Assembly (NCBI RefSeq): GCF_014193285.1
Contig: NZ_JACHZE010000005.1
Coordinates: 124,001-188,000 of the forward strand
DNA length: 64,000 nt
Reading direction: 5' to 3'
Source of the DNA: Atlantibacter sp. RC6
GTDB lineage: Bacteria; Pseudomonadota; Gammaproteobacteria; Enterobacterales; Enterobacteriaceae
The notes under the pieces are model-generated. The model did no database searches. It saw only the letters and a list, made by a program, of their open reading frames with translations, and was not told where the DNA came from. Below are positions 37,327 through 48,828 of this stretch, in pieces. Position 1 is the first letter of the stretch. Each line of letters opens with the position of its first letter. A program made the translations under genes and the position numbers.

Positions 37327-37329
37327 GGC

Positions 37330-38423
<1,094 letters not shown>

Positions 38424-38557
38424 TCTACATCCCGGTAATGCAAATAAACGTTGCTACTATACGCAAGAGGAAGGGGGTTTGGAATGGGTAGAGGTAAAGG
38501 GTAAGTAAAAATTTATGGGCTTGTGAAAGCCCATAATTCATAACGGTGAAATCGTGC

Positions 38558-38851
38558 TCAGAGGAAGAAAAACGCCAGCCCGGCGATGAGCACGATATCG
38601 GCGAGAAGCGGGCAGAACAGCGCTTGCCAGTGGATGGCCCGTGGACGAAAACCGACGCCGTGGATCACCCCGGCGCACACCGCCCACATCAGCAGCAGGC
38701 CGTGCCAGACGGTTAAGTCGCTGGTTTTGGCCGCGAAACGCGACGGGTCCCAAAACATACAACCCGCCAGCACTAACGCCATCACTAAGGAAAGGGCCCG
38801 TAACGGGCCCTTGTCCATTACCGCATACAGCTGAGCGATAATTTTACTCAT
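38558..38851 (-). CDS. ybgE: Cyd operon protein YbgE
   Basis: 97-residue small inner-membrane protein with about three hydrophobic segments (LSLVMALVLAGCMFW, WHGLLLMWAVCAGVIHGVGF, PLLADIVLIAGLAFFFL). Function unknown, conserved at the end of cydABX operons. Start overlaps the cydX stop by one base. Confidence 0.92.
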   Translation of the reverse strand: MSKIIAQLYAVMDKGPLRALSLVMALVLAGCMFWDPSRFAAKTSDLTVWHGLLLMWAVCAGVIHGVGFRPRAIHWQALFCPLLADIVLIAGLAFFFL

Positions 38852-38964
38852 CAGTGTTTTTCTTTACCGAGCTTAGCGGCCTCGACATGCTCCAGCGCCA
38901 GCGCGGTAATCACACCAAACGCACAGGCAAGAAGCGTGCCGAGAATCCATGCAAAGTACCACAT
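38851..38964 (-). CDS. cydX: Cytochrome bd-I accessory subunit CydX
   Basis: 37-residue single-span protein (MWYFAWILGTLLACAFGVIT...), near-identical to E. coli CydX, which binds CydA and stabilises the haem groups of cytochrome bd-I. Lies 13 nt after cydB and overlaps ybgE. Found as the C-terminal part of a longer open frame; the ATG with GGAGCTG upstream decides the start. Confidence 0.96.
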   Translation of the reverse strand: MWYFAWILGTLLACAFGVITALALEHVEAAKLGKEKH

Positions 38965-38977
38965 AATCAGCTCCTTA

Positions 38978-40117
38978 CTAGTACAGAGAGGTTGAGTTGG
39001 ATTCGATGTGCTCTTTCGTGATGCGGCCATACATTTTCCAGTAGCACCATGCGGTGTACAGGAGAACAATGGGCACAAACACGATAGCGACATAGGTCAT
39101 CACGGTCAGCGTCAGCTGGCTGGATGTCGCATCCCACATGGTCAGACTGGCGTTCATCATGATGCTGGACGGCATCACAAACGGGAACATAGCAATACCC
39201 GCCGTCAGAATCACGCAGGCAATCGTTAATGAAGAGAACACGAATGCCAGCGCGCCTTTCTCCGCACGGGACATCAGCACGGTCAGCAGCGGCAGCACCA
39301 CGCCCAGCGTCGGGATAGCCCACAGAACCGGCGCGTTATTAAAGTTCACTAACCAGGCGCCAGCTTCACGAGTGACTTCTTTAGTCAGCGGGTTAGAGAA
39401 TGCGTGATGATCGAGCGTTGAGGTCACGACATAACCGTCAATACCGAACATCACCCACACGCCAGCCAGCGCGAAGCACACCATCATCACCAGCGCGGCG
39501 ACCTGCGCCGTTGCGCGGCTACGCAGGTGGATTTCACCCACGGTACGCATCTGCAGATAGGTTGCGCCCTGGGCGATGATCATCGACACGCTCACCACAC
39601 CTGCCAGCAGACCAAACGGGTTGAGCAGCTGGAAGAAGTTACCGGTGTAGGTCAAACGCAGGTACTCATCCACGTTGAACGGTACGCCTTGCAGCAGGTT
39701 GCCGAAGGCAACGCCAATCACCAGCGGCGGAACAAAGCTACCGATGAAGATGCCCCAGTCCCACATGTTGCGCCAGCGGGTGTCTTCAATCTTGGAGCGG
39801 TAGTCAAAACCGACCGGACGGAAGAACAGCGACGCCAGTACCAGAATCATCGCCACATAGAAGCCGGAGAACGCAGCGGCGTACACCATCGGCCACGCCG
39901 CGAACAGCGCGCCGCCTGCGGTGATCAGCCACACCTGGTTACCGTCCCAGTGCGGGGCGATGGAGTTGATCATAATACGACGTTCGGTGTCGTTACGACC
40001 CAGGAAACGGGTCAGCATGCCGACCCCCATATCAAAACCGTCTGTCACGGCGAAGCCAATCAGCAGGACGCCAACCAGCAACCACCAGACAAAACGCAAT
40101 ACTTCATAATCGATCAT
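38978..40117 (-). CDS. cydB: Cytochrome bd-I ubiquinol oxidase subunit II CydB
   Basis: 379-residue inner-membrane subunit with about nine helices. It begins MIDYEVLRFVWWLLVGVLLIGFAVTDGFDMGVGML, the conserved CydB N-terminus. It supports haem assembly and a proton channel of the bd oxidase, which reduces O2 to water at high affinity. Starts 15 nt after cydA. Confidence 0.98.
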   Translation of the reverse strand: MIDYEVLRFVWWLLVGVLLIGFAVTDGFDMGVGMLTRFLGRNDTERRIMINSIAPHWDGNQVWLITAGGALFAAWPMVYAAAFSGFYVAMILVLASLFFRPVGFDYRSKIEDTRWRNMWDWGIFIGSFVPPLVIGVAFGNLLQGVPFNVDEYLRLTYTGNFFQLLNPFGLLAGVVSVSMIIAQGATYLQMRTVGEIHLRSRATAQVAALVMMVCFALAGVWVMFGIDGYVVTSTLDHHAFSNPLTKEVTREAGAWLVNFNNAPVLWAIPTLGVVLPLLTVLMSRAEKGALAFVFSSLTIACVILTAGIAMFPFVMPSSIMMNASLTMWDATSSQLTLTVMTYVAIVFVPIVLLYTAWCYWKMYGRITKEHIESNSTSLY

Positions 40118-40132
40118 TTGACGTCTCCTGTC

Positions 40133-41734
40133 TTAGCGTGCCGGTTGCGAGTCGACTACTGACTCTTCGTATTGACGTTGAGAACCCACATTTGATTGCT
40201 CAAAGTGATAGCGGCCGGTTTTCAGGCTGCTTGGGCCCAGGCGCGCAAATTTGAACATCAGATACAGTTCGGCCACCAGGAACAGGGTATACAGGCCGCA
40301 AATCAGCACCATTGAGAAGATGATGTCGCCCGCAGTCAGGGAGGAGTTAGCCACCGCCGTCGGCAGCACTTCACCTACCGCCCAGGGTTGACGGCCATAC
40401 TCCGCCACAAACCAGCCGGATTCGATAGCAATCCACGGCAGCGGCAGGCCATACAGCGCCGCTTTAAGCACCCATTTCTTCTCGCCGATACGGTTGCGGA
40501 TAACGGTCCAGAACGCCGCCGCGATGATGCCCAGCAGCAGGATGCCGCACGCCACCATGATACGGAACGCGAAGTACAGCGGAGCAACACGCGGGATAGA
40601 ATCCTGGGTCGCCAGCTGGATTTGCTCTTCAGTCGCATCCGTGACGTTCGGGGTATAGCGTTTCAGCAGCAAGCCGTAGCCAAGGTCTTTCTTAACCGCG
40701 TTGAACTGGTCGCGAACGCCCTGATCGGTAGAACCGGCACGCAGCTCTTCCAGCAGTTGATAAGCCTTCATCCCGTTACGGATACGCTCTTCATGCTGAA
40801 CCAGCAGATCTTTCAGGCCGATAACCGGGGTATCGACGGAACGCGTAGCGATAATGCCCAGCGCGTACGGGATCTGAATCGCGAAGTGGTTTTCCTGTTT
40901 ATCCTGATCCGGAATACCAAACAGGGTAAAGGCGGCAGGCGCGGGTTGGGTTTCCCATTCCGCTTCAATGGCAGCCAGTTTGGTTTTCTGCACATCGCCC
41001 ATTTCGTAGCCGGATTCGTCACCCAGTACGATAACGGACAGCACCGCAGCCATACCGAAGCTGGCGGCAATAGCAAAGGAGCGTTTAGCGAAAGCGATAT
41101 CACGGCCTTTCAGCAGGTACCAGGCGCTGATGCCCAGCACAAACATCGCGCCGGCAACATAACCTGAGGCCACCGTGTGAACGAACTTCACCTGAGCAAC
41201 CGGGTTAAGCACCAGTTCGGAGAAGCTGACCATCTCCATACGCATGGTTTCGAAGTTAAAGTCGGAAGCGATGGGGTTTTGCATCCAACCGTTCGCCACC
41301 AGAATCCACAGCGCGGAGAGGTTAGAGCCAAGTGCCACCAGCCAGGTTACCGCCATGTGCTGCACTTTGCTTAAACGATCCCAGCCGAAGAAGAACAAAC
41401 CAACAAACGTAGATTCGAGGAAGAACGCCATCAGGCCTTCGATAGCCAGCGGCGCGCCAAAAATGTCGCCTACATAATGCGAATAGTAAGACCAGTTAGT
41501 CCCGAACTGGAACTCCATGGTCAAACCGGTAGCGACACCCAGAGCGAAGTTGATTGCAAACAACTTGCCCCAGAATTTGGTCATATCTTTATAGATTTGT
41601 TTGCCGGAAAGCACATAGACCGTTTCCATAATAGCCAGCAGGAACGCCATACCCAGCGTTAGCGGCACAAACAGAAAGTGATACATCGCGGTCAAGGCAA
41701 ACTGTAAGCGCGACAGTTCGACTATATCTAACAT
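40133..41734 (-). CDS. cydA: Cytochrome bd-I ubiquinol oxidase subunit I CydA
   Basis: 533-residue haem-bearing subunit. Axial ligand His19 of haem b595 is in [13 protein letters not shown], His186 of b558 is in [11 protein letters not shown] and Met393 lies in FRIMVACG. The quinol Q-loop includes the [29 protein letters not shown] segment. It is about eleven residues longer than E. coli CydA at the C-terminus ([20 protein letters not shown] replaces a shorter tail). First gene of cydABX-ybgE. Confidence 0.98.
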   Translation of the reverse strand: MLDIVELSRLQFALTAMYHFLFVPLTLGMAFLLAIMETVYVLSGKQIYKDMTKFWGKLFAINFALGVATGLTMEFQFGTNWSYYSHYVGDIFGAPLAIEGLMAFFLESTFVGLFFFGWDRLSKVQHMAVTWLVALGSNLSALWILVANGWMQNPIASDFNFETMRMEMVSFSELVLNPVAQVKFVHTVASGYVAGAMFVLGISAWYLLKGRDIAFAKRSFAIAASFGMAAVLSVIVLGDESGYEMGDVQKTKLAAIEAEWETQPAPAAFTLFGIPDQDKQENHFAIQIPYALGIIATRSVDTPVIGLKDLLVQHEERIRNGMKAYQLLEELRAGSTDQGVRDQFNAVKKDLGYGLLLKRYTPNVTDATEEQIQLATQDSIPRVAPLYFAFRIMVACGILLLGIIAAAFWTVIRNRIGEKKWVLKAALYGLPLPWIAIESGWFVAEYGRQPWAVGEVLPTAVANSSLTAGDIIFSMVLICGLYTLFLVAELYLMFKFARLGPSSLKTGRYHFEQSNVGSQRQYEESVVDSQPAR

Positions 41735-41829
41735 CTTGACTCCTTGCTCTTTGCATGAAGACGTTGAACGCGGTTGCCGTTATCGGTCCCCAAACGCATG
41801 CCCCAATACAAATATTGCTTCCATAACAT
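41728..41829 (-). CDS. Possible 33-residue leader peptide overlapping the cydA start
   Basis: ATG 41829 follows GGGGGA at 6-nt spacing. The frame ([14 protein letters not shown]..., ending KESRC) stops with TAG 41730-41728, inside the first codons of cydA (ATGTTAG), so it covers the cydA Shine-Dalgarno AAGGAG. Aromatic and basic composition, no family I recognise. A longer in-frame start exists at 41910, but the GGGGGA site favours 41829. Could be a coupling leader, or chance. Confidence 0.45.
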   Translation of the reverse strand: MLWKQYLYWGMRLGTDNGNRVQRLHAKSKESRC

Positions 41830-42095
41830 CACGATTCCCCCGGCACAATGTGACAGAGAAGCGAGTAAGGTTGCAAATACGTTAATAAGAAATACAAATT
41901 GATCCCGCAAATATACTACGCCGCAATTCCCTTACAATAAACAGGTTTTTGCATAGTGTTATTTGCATTTTTCGACGGTGATCAATTTATAGCGAAAATG
42001 AGTTAGAAGCGCTAGATTGATTTGGCGCAAATTTACAAAATTATCGTGATATGACCGCGCGTTAAGCATTGATCTCACTCAATTTATGACATTCA

Positions 42096-42150
42096 TGTTA
42101 ATTATGTTTCACACGAGAAACCTTGGTGATCATATTGTTAATTATTTGTG
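42096..42150. promoter_or_regulatory. ArcA-type boxes upstream of cydA
   Basis: Two copies of TGTTAATTAT (TGTTAATTATGTTTC at 42096-42110 and TGTTAATTATTTGTG at 42136-42150) resemble ArcA-P sites (GTTAATTAAATGTTA), 360-410 nt ahead of cydA, consistent with microaerobic activation known for E. coli cydAB. The surrounding 41830-42340 stretch is AT-rich and otherwise shows no gene. Confidence 0.5.
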
Positions 42151-42349
42151 GCACCCCTGGCAGGTGAGTTAATTGCCAGCAATAATTGGCAGGAAAGAGG
42201 CGGTAGGGACCCGAACAGGTAAAATTAAATAGAGGGAAATAGAAAGAGTGTTAAATACATCACGAAATTTTATTTAAACGCCGTTTTTATTGGTTATTCA
42301 TAACAACAGGTTCACTTTATTATCATTTAATTAACAATTAACTTTTATA

Positions 42350-42386
42350 TAAAAAATTGACGCCTGTTGGTTTCCCTTCAGGCGTC
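42350..42386 (-). terminator. Intrinsic terminator of mngAB
   Basis: GACGCCTG (42359-42366) / CAGGCGTC (42379-42386), followed on the minus strand by AATTTTTTAT. Starts 10 nt after the mngB stop. Confidence 0.88.
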
Positions 42387-42395
42387 GTGATTTAT

Positions 42396-45035
42396 TCAGG
42401 ACTGCGCGGTTATTGTCATTTTAAACGTTCGCGACTGACCAGGTTTTAACTCCCCGGTTGTGGCAGATTGACACTGACGATGCGGGTACACCGTTTCCTG
42501 CATGTCCGTTTCCTGCCATTGCGCAACGGGTACCGTAAACGCGAGCCGCCCTTCACAGGTTTCATCGTGGGATGGGTTGTAAACGCGCACGATCAGCGCC
42601 TCATCATCTTCCGCTTTTTTCAGTACACTCAACTGGCACTCGACCGGCGACATGGTCATCAGCGAATAATGCCGTGGCGTGGTGAACGGCACGCTGTTTA
42701 GCTTCATCGCGTTCCACGGGATTTTGTTATAGCACTGCACCGGCGTTAGCCAGGCGCGGGCCTGCTGCGCAACGCCTGCTCCGGCCGCCGTCCCGGTATA
42801 GCTGAACAGGCTAAAGCGGCAATGCAGTTTGCCACGCATTTGCGAGTCAGGAACCGGCAGCTTAATGCCGGAAGGCCGCCCAGGACGCAGCAATAAATCC
42901 TCTTTACCCAGCAGCCCGACCGCGCGCAACAGCGTCAACGCAAAGGTCTTTTGCCGCTCGCCGATGATTTCCACTTCCCGCAGCCCTTCGCTAAACAGCG
43001 CCATCCCCTGGCGTTGTGATTCCAGCGCGCAGTAATTAAGGAAATTCCACACCGGCACCGGCGCTTCTTTCCAGCCTTCCTGCTGCCAGGTTGCCATCGC
43101 GCTATCCTCAACGGGCCGCTGGATCGCGCCGAACTGGGTGTCGCACAGTACGTTTTCGCAGTGAAACGGCGTCGGGATCAGTACCCGCAGGCGGTGGTCG
43201 TCGGCCTGATTATCAATGATCATTTCCACATCCACCCGCCGCTGATGGTGCGCCAGGGTAATGCGGCACTCCGCGTCGATGCGCCCGGTGGCTTCACGGC
43301 GCGCACGCTCGGCCAGATCCTGGGGCACTGCCATCGTTAAACGCAGCACCGCCGTGCTCTGCCAGGCCTCGTGGATCACCTCAACCTGATGTTCACCCTC
43401 AGATGAGCAGACAATCCACTCCTCACGCGCCGGGGAATAGTCGTATTCATCGCCATCATCGGAACCGTCCTCCAGCGTCAGCACCCGGTCATAAACCAGA
43501 CCGGTTTGCTTATCCCGCATTTTCAAGGTGCCGTCAGGATTGATATCGATGCGCCAGAAGCCATTTTCCAGCAAGGCATCGGTACAGGCCGGCAACGCTT
43601 TTTGCTGCCCTTTCTCTGGGATGACATCCAGTGTCAGATAGCCCATGGCCGGCAATACCTGGCACAACTGGATGTCGTACTCCATAAACGGCTCGTAATT
43701 GCCGTAATGGACAATTTGCCGGTCCACCAGCCCCGGGTCGATTTCCCGGGCATCACGGATGAAATACTCCACCGGGTTGCCCGCGCTGTCCCGCAGCGCA
43801 AACTGTGCGGCACGAATTCGCAGCGTGGTATTAATCACTTCCTGGCGCGGATACGGCATCAGGTTAAACAACGTGAGCTTGTCGCCCTGCCCTTCTGGCA
43901 TGGCATCGACAATTTTGCGCTGGGTAAAACGCAGCAGGTTATCCGCCATATCTTCGGCCAGCGCAAAACGCGCCATGATCTCCCGGTGCACGTTATCGCT
44001 ACAGCAGCAGCCGATACTGTCATGGGCGTGATTTTTTAAGATCTCCTTCCACATTTTCTCCAGCAGGCCATGGTGGTAATCAAAACCCAGGCTCCAGGCG
44101 ATAGCTTTCAGCGGCTCCAGCAGATTGACGATTTTGTTCTCAATGCGCGCATGGGCAATTTTAATATCCATCCGCGTTGAGCCAATGGTGCGGTGCACGC
44201 GCATATATTTGCCGTCGATAAACTCGCCCTTGAGCGTATCGAGCCGTTCACGCTGCTGTTCAATCTGCTCAAACACCGTTTCAAAACGGCTCATCACAAA
44301 TTCGCGTTGCGGGTAAATCTCGCGCAGTTTCGCGATCACATTAAAAATATTTTGCTGGAGCGGCATCTGGTCGTGGCCGTTCGGCAGCAGGATTTCTTTG
44401 GTCAGCGAGGCCTTTTCCAGCACCTCAAAATAGTTGTCGAGCCGTTTACGTAAACCCGCTTCGTCATCAGGCAGATATTTGCCGATGGCGTAACCCAGCG
44501 GCAGCACCTGGGCCACCACTTCGCTGCCCTCCCCGCTTTGCCATAAAAACTCGGTTTTATCACTGCCGTGGCGCTCCGAGCAGCCGCGCCAGAACATGGC
44601 GCGGGTAATGCCAAAGCCGTTAAAGATATGCGGTAGCTGGCCCGACATGCCAAACGAATCCGGCAGGTAACCAATCATCATCGGCTCGCCAAATTCCCGA
44701 CAATCACGCAGGCCATACATCAGGTTACGGACAATCGACTCCCCCGCTACGATGGTGGTGTCGGTCTGGGTATACCAGGGGCCGATAATTAACCTTCCCG
44801 CCGCGACCAGCGCTTTGACCCGCTGGCGGTTTTCCGGCTTCACGGCGAAATAGTCTTCGAGGATCGCCGTCTGGCCGTCGAGCACGTAGAACGGATACTC
44901 CGGGTCCTGCTCCAGCCGGGCGAGGATCTCCTCCATATTGTTGACCAGCAAAATACGCGACTCTTCGGTGGTAAAATACCACTCGCGATCCCAGTGCATA
45001 TGGGGAGTAATGTGAACACGCGATACCGCTTTCAT
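42396..45035 (-). CDS. mngB: Alpha-mannosidase MngB (GH38)
   Basis: Cytoplasmic glycoside hydrolase family 38 enzyme of 879 residues that cleaves 2-O-(6-phospho-alpha-mannosyl)-D-glycerate to mannose 6-phosphate and glycerate. Zinc ligands in [16 protein letters not shown] (His/Asp at residues 13-16 region), nucleophile region [17 protein letters not shown], and [13 protein letters not shown]-terminal beta-sandwich domains follow. Downstream of mngA by 12 nt, same operon. Confidence 0.97.
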   Translation of the reverse strand: MKAVSRVHITPHMHWDREWYFTTEESRILLVNNMEEILARLEQDPEYPFYVLDGQTAILEDYFAVKPENRQRVKALVAAGRLIIGPWYTQTDTTIVAGESIVRNLMYGLRDCREFGEPMMIGYLPDSFGMSGQLPHIFNGFGITRAMFWRGCSERHGSDKTEFLWQSGEGSEVVAQVLPLGYAIGKYLPDDEAGLRKRLDNYFEVLEKASLTKEILLPNGHDQMPLQQNIFNVIAKLREIYPQREFVMSRFETVFEQIEQQRERLDTLKGEFIDGKYMRVHRTIGSTRMDIKIAHARIENKIVNLLEPLKAIAWSLGFDYHHGLLEKMWKEILKNHAHDSIGCCCSDNVHREIMARFALAEDMADNLLRFTQRKIVDAMPEGQGDKLTLFNLMPYPRQEVINTTLRIRAAQFALRDSAGNPVEYFIRDAREIDPGLVDRQIVHYGNYEPFMEYDIQLCQVLPAMGYLTLDVIPEKGQQKALPACTDALLENGFWRIDINPDGTLKMRDKQTGLVYDRVLTLEDGSDDGDEYDYSPAREEWIVCSSEGEHQVEVIHEAWQSTAVLRLTMAVPQDLAERARREATGRIDAECRITLAHHQRRVDVEMIIDNQADDHRLRVLIPTPFHCENVLCDTQFGAIQRPVEDSAMATWQQEGWKEAPVPVWNFLNYCALESQRQGMALFSEGLREVEIIGERQKTFALTLLRAVGLLGKEDLLLRPGRPSGIKLPVPDSQMRGKLHCRFSLFSYTGTAAGAGVAQQARAWLTPVQCYNKIPWNAMKLNSVPFTTPRHYSLMTMSPVECQLSVLKKAEDDEALIVRVYNPSHDETCEGRLAFTVPVAQWQETDMQETVYPHRQCQSATTGELKPGQSRTFKMTITAQS

Positions 45036-45047
45036 CGGGGTTTCCTT

Positions 45048-46970
45048 TTATTCAGTCTCAGCACAGACGTCATACTTGCCATGCTTCACCGCATGACGAC
45101 GCCAGAGCAATAAAATGGTGGTAGAAATTGCCGTGCCGACCAGCGCCGCGCCAAACCAGCCCGCTGCCGCGACCACGCCGCCAAATCCGCCGTCGTGCAG
45201 TAAAAACAGCGAGAAAATCCCCGCGCCTGGGGTCGACAAACCGATATGCATTGCCCCCACAATGGCACCGGTCGCCATCGACCCCAGCACGAAGGAACCA
45301 ATGACCCGTAACGGATCTTCAATCGCCATCGGGATCGCCCCTTCGGTGATCCCCGCCAGCCCCAGCAGCCAGGTGGATTTCCCGGTTTCAATTTCAAATT
45401 GCTTAAACAGACGCGGCGCGATCAGCGTTGAGGCGGTCACCGTGAAGGCCGACACCATTTTTACCGATGCGAAAATGGCGTAGGGACCAAACACGCCATT
45501 CGCCATCGCACCCAGGCAGAACGCGTAGGAGGCTTTGTTCACCGGTCCGCCCAGGTCAAAGGAGCACATAAAACCGATAATCGCCCCGAGCAGTAGCGCG
45601 TTGGTGCCTGACAGCCCGTTAAGCCACTGGGTCAGCCCGTTATTTAGCCAGGCCACTGGCCCGCCGATCACAAACAGCATCAGGCTGCCCGCCACTAACG
45701 TGCCAATCACCGGATAAAGGTAAAAAGTCAGGAAGCCGTTGAACTGGCTGGAGAGGCGGATATGGCGCTTCACCCAGCGCATCAGGTAACCGGCGATCAG
45801 CCCCCCTGCCACGCCGCCGAGGAAACCCGCGCCGATCATGTTGGCAGCCAGCCCTGCTGCAAAGCCGGGCGCTAACGCCGGTTTATCCGCCAGGGAATAC
45901 GCAGTGTATGCCGCCAGTACCGGCACCATCAGCGTGCCGAGCATCCCACCGCCCAGCTTGCGGTACATCCACAGCCACGAGTTCTCTAAATCAAACAGAT
46001 GTTGTAAACCGAAGATCTGCGCCAGCAGCACCGCCACCGCCAGCACCGTCCCGCCCGCCACAATCAAGGGTACGGCATAAGAAATACCGCTCAGCAGCGC
46101 CTGCTTAAGCTCCGCTTTCACGCCGCGCGCGGCGGGTTCTGTGGATGCGGGGCGTTGTTTCGTTGAAACCGGCTCCAGCGCCAGCGCCTGCTGGAGCAGT
46201 TCCGGCGCACGGCGGATTGGCTCGGCGACCGGCACGGATAAACACGGCAGATGCGCAAAGCGTTCGGCTTCTTTAACCGCCACTTCGGCGGCAAAAATGC
46301 AGGCGCGGGCATCACGCAGCTGTTCCGGCGTCAACCGCCCCTCAATGCCATTTGCCCCCTGGGTTTCCACATGGACGTTGATGCCCATCTGGCGTCCGGC
46401 TTTTTCCAGATACTCCGCCGCCATAAAGGTATGGGCGATGCCCGCCGGGCAGGCGGTAACGCAGACGATGGTCGGCTTCTGTTGCGCCGGCTGCGGCGCA
46501 GCGGGTGGCTGTTCTGGCTGGGCATTCAGTAGCGCAAACACCTGCTCCGGGCAGGTTGCCGCCAGCAATTGCTCGCGCACCGCGTCATCCACCAGCCGCG
46601 AGGTGAGTTCGGTCAGCAGTTGAATATGCGTCGACCCCGCCTCCTGAGGCGGAATGGCCAGCAGGATAATCAGGTTCACCTGCTCATCGCCGTCAACCCC
46701 CTGCCAGGCCAGCGGCTGCGCCAGCGTCGCCAGCGCGAAGCTGGCTGAGGCGACCGCCGCCGATTTACCGTGCGGCACCGCCAGTCCTTCACCTAACGCC
46801 GTTGGGCCCTGCGCCTCACGCGCCAGCACATCAGCCAAAAACAGATCCACATCCTGCAATTTTCCCTGCTGCATCAGGCTCTCTGCCAGCTTCCGTAACG
46901 CCTGGTCGCGATCGGCAAAGGTTTGGCGGAGTAAAACGCAGTCAGGATGGGTTAACGCGGTCAGGTCCAT
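45048..46970 (-). CDS. mngA: PTS 2-O-alpha-mannosyl-D-glycerate transporter MngA (EIIABC)
   Basis: 640-residue fructose-family PTS permease that imports and phosphorylates mannosylglycerate. EIIA domain (1-140) with phospho-His67 in LAVPHGKS, EIIB domain (about 165-265) with Cys174 in VTACPAGIAHTF, a short linker and the EIIC membrane domain (about 290-630, multiple helices, with GGPVNKASYAF and ITEGAIPMAIEDPL). It is slightly shorter than E. coli MngA (658) owing mainly to the A-B linker. Divergent from its regulator mngR. Confidence 0.96.
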   Translation of the reverse strand: MDLTALTHPDCVLLRQTFADRDQALRKLAESLMQQGKLQDVDLFLADVLAREAQGPTALGEGLAVPHGKSAAVASASFALATLAQPLAWQGVDGDEQVNLIILLAIPPQEAGSTHIQLLTELTSRLVDDAVREQLLAATCPEQVFALLNAQPEQPPAAPQPAQQKPTIVCVTACPAGIAHTFMAAEYLEKAGRQMGINVHVETQGANGIEGRLTPEQLRDARACIFAAEVAVKEAERFAHLPCLSVPVAEPIRRAPELLQQALALEPVSTKQRPASTEPAARGVKAELKQALLSGISYAVPLIVAGGTVLAVAVLLAQIFGLQHLFDLENSWLWMYRKLGGGMLGTLMVPVLAAYTAYSLADKPALAPGFAAGLAANMIGAGFLGGVAGGLIAGYLMRWVKRHIRLSSQFNGFLTFYLYPVIGTLVAGSLMLFVIGGPVAWLNNGLTQWLNGLSGTNALLLGAIIGFMCSFDLGGPVNKASYAFCLGAMANGVFGPYAIFASVKMVSAFTVTASTLIAPRLFKQFEIETGKSTWLLGLAGITEGAIPMAIEDPLRVIGSFVLGSMATGAIVGAMHIGLSTPGAGIFSLFLLHDGGFGGVVAAAGWFGAALVGTAISTTILLLWRRHAVKHGKYDVCAETE

Positions 46971-47157
46971 ACGTCCTCGCTCAGATTGACTCGCGGCGTC
47001 AGTTGCCGCATGGGTCTATCCTGACAGAATTAATAATACCTTTATGTGATCACTTTCAATTTTAGCAATATTTGTATTGTATTTGTATTGTTTACTATCC
47101 CCCGCATTCTGCCAGAATCGTTAAATCGTGTGGGAATAGTATTAAACGGGGGTTGGA

Positions 47158-47874
47158 ATGGCGCAGAAGCCGAAGTATCGCCAGATCGCGGATGCGATTG
47201 GTCAGCAGATCGAACAGGGGCTGTTAAAGCCTGGCGACGCGCTGCCCACCGAATCGGCATTGCAGGCGCAGTTTGGCGTCAGCCGGGTGACGGTGCGCCA
47301 GGCGCTGAAACAGCTTACCGAGCAGAATGTGGTTGAGAGCATCCAGGGCAGCGGGACCTATGTGAAGGAGGAGCGGGTCAATTACGATATTTACCAGCTC
47401 ACCAGCTTTTACGAGAAACTGGCCGACCGGAACGTTGAAACCCACAGCGAGGTATTAACCTTCGAAGTGATTAACCCGGACCCGCACCTCGCCGGGCAGT
47501 TGAATCTGACCGAAAGCGACAAGGTGTGGCACGTTAAGCGGCTGCGGTTTATTAAGCAAAAAGCGGTCACGCTGGAGGAGACCTGGATGCCGCTGGCGCT
47601 ATTCCCGGATCTCACCTGGGAAGTGATGGAGAAATCGAAATATCACTATATCGAAGCGGTGAAAAAGCGCGTGATCGACCGCAGCGAACAGGAGATCCTG
47701 GCGGTGATGCCGACGCCGGAAGTGGCGAAAGCCCTGAATCTCGATCCGGCGCGTCCGACGCTGGAGAAAATCTCGCGCGGTTTTTTAAAAGACGGCAAGG
47801 TGTTTGAATACAGCCGGAATATCTTTAAGAGCGACGACTATAAATTCACTCTGGTCGCCCGGCGACGCCATTAA
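47158..47874 (+). CDS. mngR: Mannosylglycerate repressor MngR
   Basis: 238-residue GntR-family regulator (HutC/FarR subfamily): winged helix at about residues 7-72 (QQIEQGLLKPGDALPTESALQAQFGVSRVTVRQALKQL), then a UTRA effector domain. It represses mngAB in E. coli. The promoter gap 46971-47157 between mngA and mngR contains the AT-rich direct repeat TTTGTATTGTA/TTTGTATTGTTT (about 47069-47092), a candidate operator. Its stop codon abuts the suc terminator. Confidence 0.95.
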   Translation: MAQKPKYRQIADAIGQQIEQGLLKPGDALPTESALQAQFGVSRVTVRQALKQLTEQNVVESIQGSGTYVKEERVNYDIYQLTSFYEKLADRNVETHSEVLTFEVINPDPHLAGQLNLTESDKVWHVKRLRFIKQKAVTLEETWMPLALFPDLTWEVMEKSKYHYIEAVKKRVIDRSEQEILAVMPTPEVAKALNLDPARPTLEKISRGFLKDGKVFEYSRNIFKSDDYKFTLVARRRH

Positions 47875-47961
47875 AAAAGGCCACCCCAGGGTGGCCAACC
47901 ATGTCGAAAAGTACTTATTATTCTACAAATTTCCCCGCCGAAACGGGGAAATGAGGGTGCT
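47873..47961 (-). ncRNA. sdhX: Probable SdhX (RybD) sRNA and terminator in the sucD 3' UTR
   Basis: The 89 nt after the sucD stop contain a stem ATTTCCCCG (47929-47937) / CGGGGAAAT (47944-47952), a single-stranded AU-rich linker, and the terminator GGCCACC (47879-47885) / GGTGGCC (47890-47896), followed on the minus strand by CCTTTTTTAA. In E. coli and Salmonella the same interval is released by RNase E as the Hfq-bound sRNA SdhX, which regulates ackA. Position and architecture fit; I did not verify seed conservation. Confidence 0.6.
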
Positions 47962-48828
47962 TTACAGAATCGACTTCAGCGCGTCGCCGATGTCAGCCAG
48001 GCTGCGCACGGTTTTCACGCCCGCGGCTTCCAGCGCAGCGAACTTCTCATCCGCTGTACCTTTCCCACCGGCAATGATCGCGCCCGCGTGGCCCATACGC
48101 TTGCCTTTCGGCGCAGTGACGCCTGCGATATAGCCGACAACCGGTTTGGTCACGTGATCTTTGATGTAGGCAGCCGCTTCTTCTTCCGCGCTTCCGCCGA
48201 TCTCGCCGATCATCACAATCGCTTCGGTCTGCGGATCTTCCTGGAACAGTTTCAGGATATCGATGAAGTTAGAGCCTGGAATCGGGTCGCCGCCGATGCC
48301 CACACAGGTGGACTGGCCGAAGCCGTAATCGGTGGTCTGTTTAACCGCTTCATAGGTCAGGGTGCCGGAACGGGACACGATGCCCACTTTGCCCGGCTTG
48401 TGAATGTGGCCCGGCATGATGCCGATTTTGCATTCGCCCGGCGTGATCACGCCCGGACAGTTCGGCCCGATCATGCGCACGCCCGCTTCATCCAGCTTCA
48501 CTTTCACGGTCAGCATATCCAGCGTCGGGATGCCTTCGGTGATGGTGATAATCAGCTTGATGCCTGCATCAATCGCTTCCAGGATGGAATCTTTACAGAA
48601 CGGCGCCGGAACGTAGATCACAGAGGCGGTTGCGCCCGTGGCTTCGACCGCTTCACGCACGGTGTTGAACACCGGCAGGCCGAGGTGGGTGGTGCCGCCT
48701 TTACCTGGGGTCACGCCGCCAACCATCTGGGTGCCGTAAGCAATCGCCTGCTCGGAGTGGAAAGTCCCCTGGCTGCCGGTAAAGCCCTGGCAGATCACCT
48801 TGGTGTTTTTATCGATTAAAACAGACAT
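47962..48828 (-). CDS. sucD: Succinyl-CoA synthetase alpha subunit SucD
   Basis: 288-residue TCA-cycle subunit that carries the phosphohistidine (His246 region, [21 protein letters not shown]) and the N-terminal CoA-binding Rossmann domain ([18 protein letters not shown]). Works with SucC to make ATP/GTP from succinyl-CoA. Start overlaps the sucC stop by one base (TAATG). Last protein gene of the sdh-suc operon. Confidence 0.98.
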   Translation of the reverse strand: MSVLIDKNTKVICQGFTGSQGTFHSEQAIAYGTQMVGGVTPGKGGTTHLGLPVFNTVREAVEATGATASVIYVPAPFCKDSILEAIDAGIKLIITITEGIPTLDMLTVKVKLDEAGVRMIGPNCPGVITPGECKIGIMPGHIHKPGKVGIVSRSGTLTYEAVKQTTDYGFGQSTCVGIGGDPIPGSNFIDILKLFQEDPQTEAIVMIGEIGGSAEEEAAAYIKDHVTKPVVGYIAGVTAPKGKRMGHAGAIIAGGKGTADEKFAALEAAGVKTVRSLADIGDALKSIL

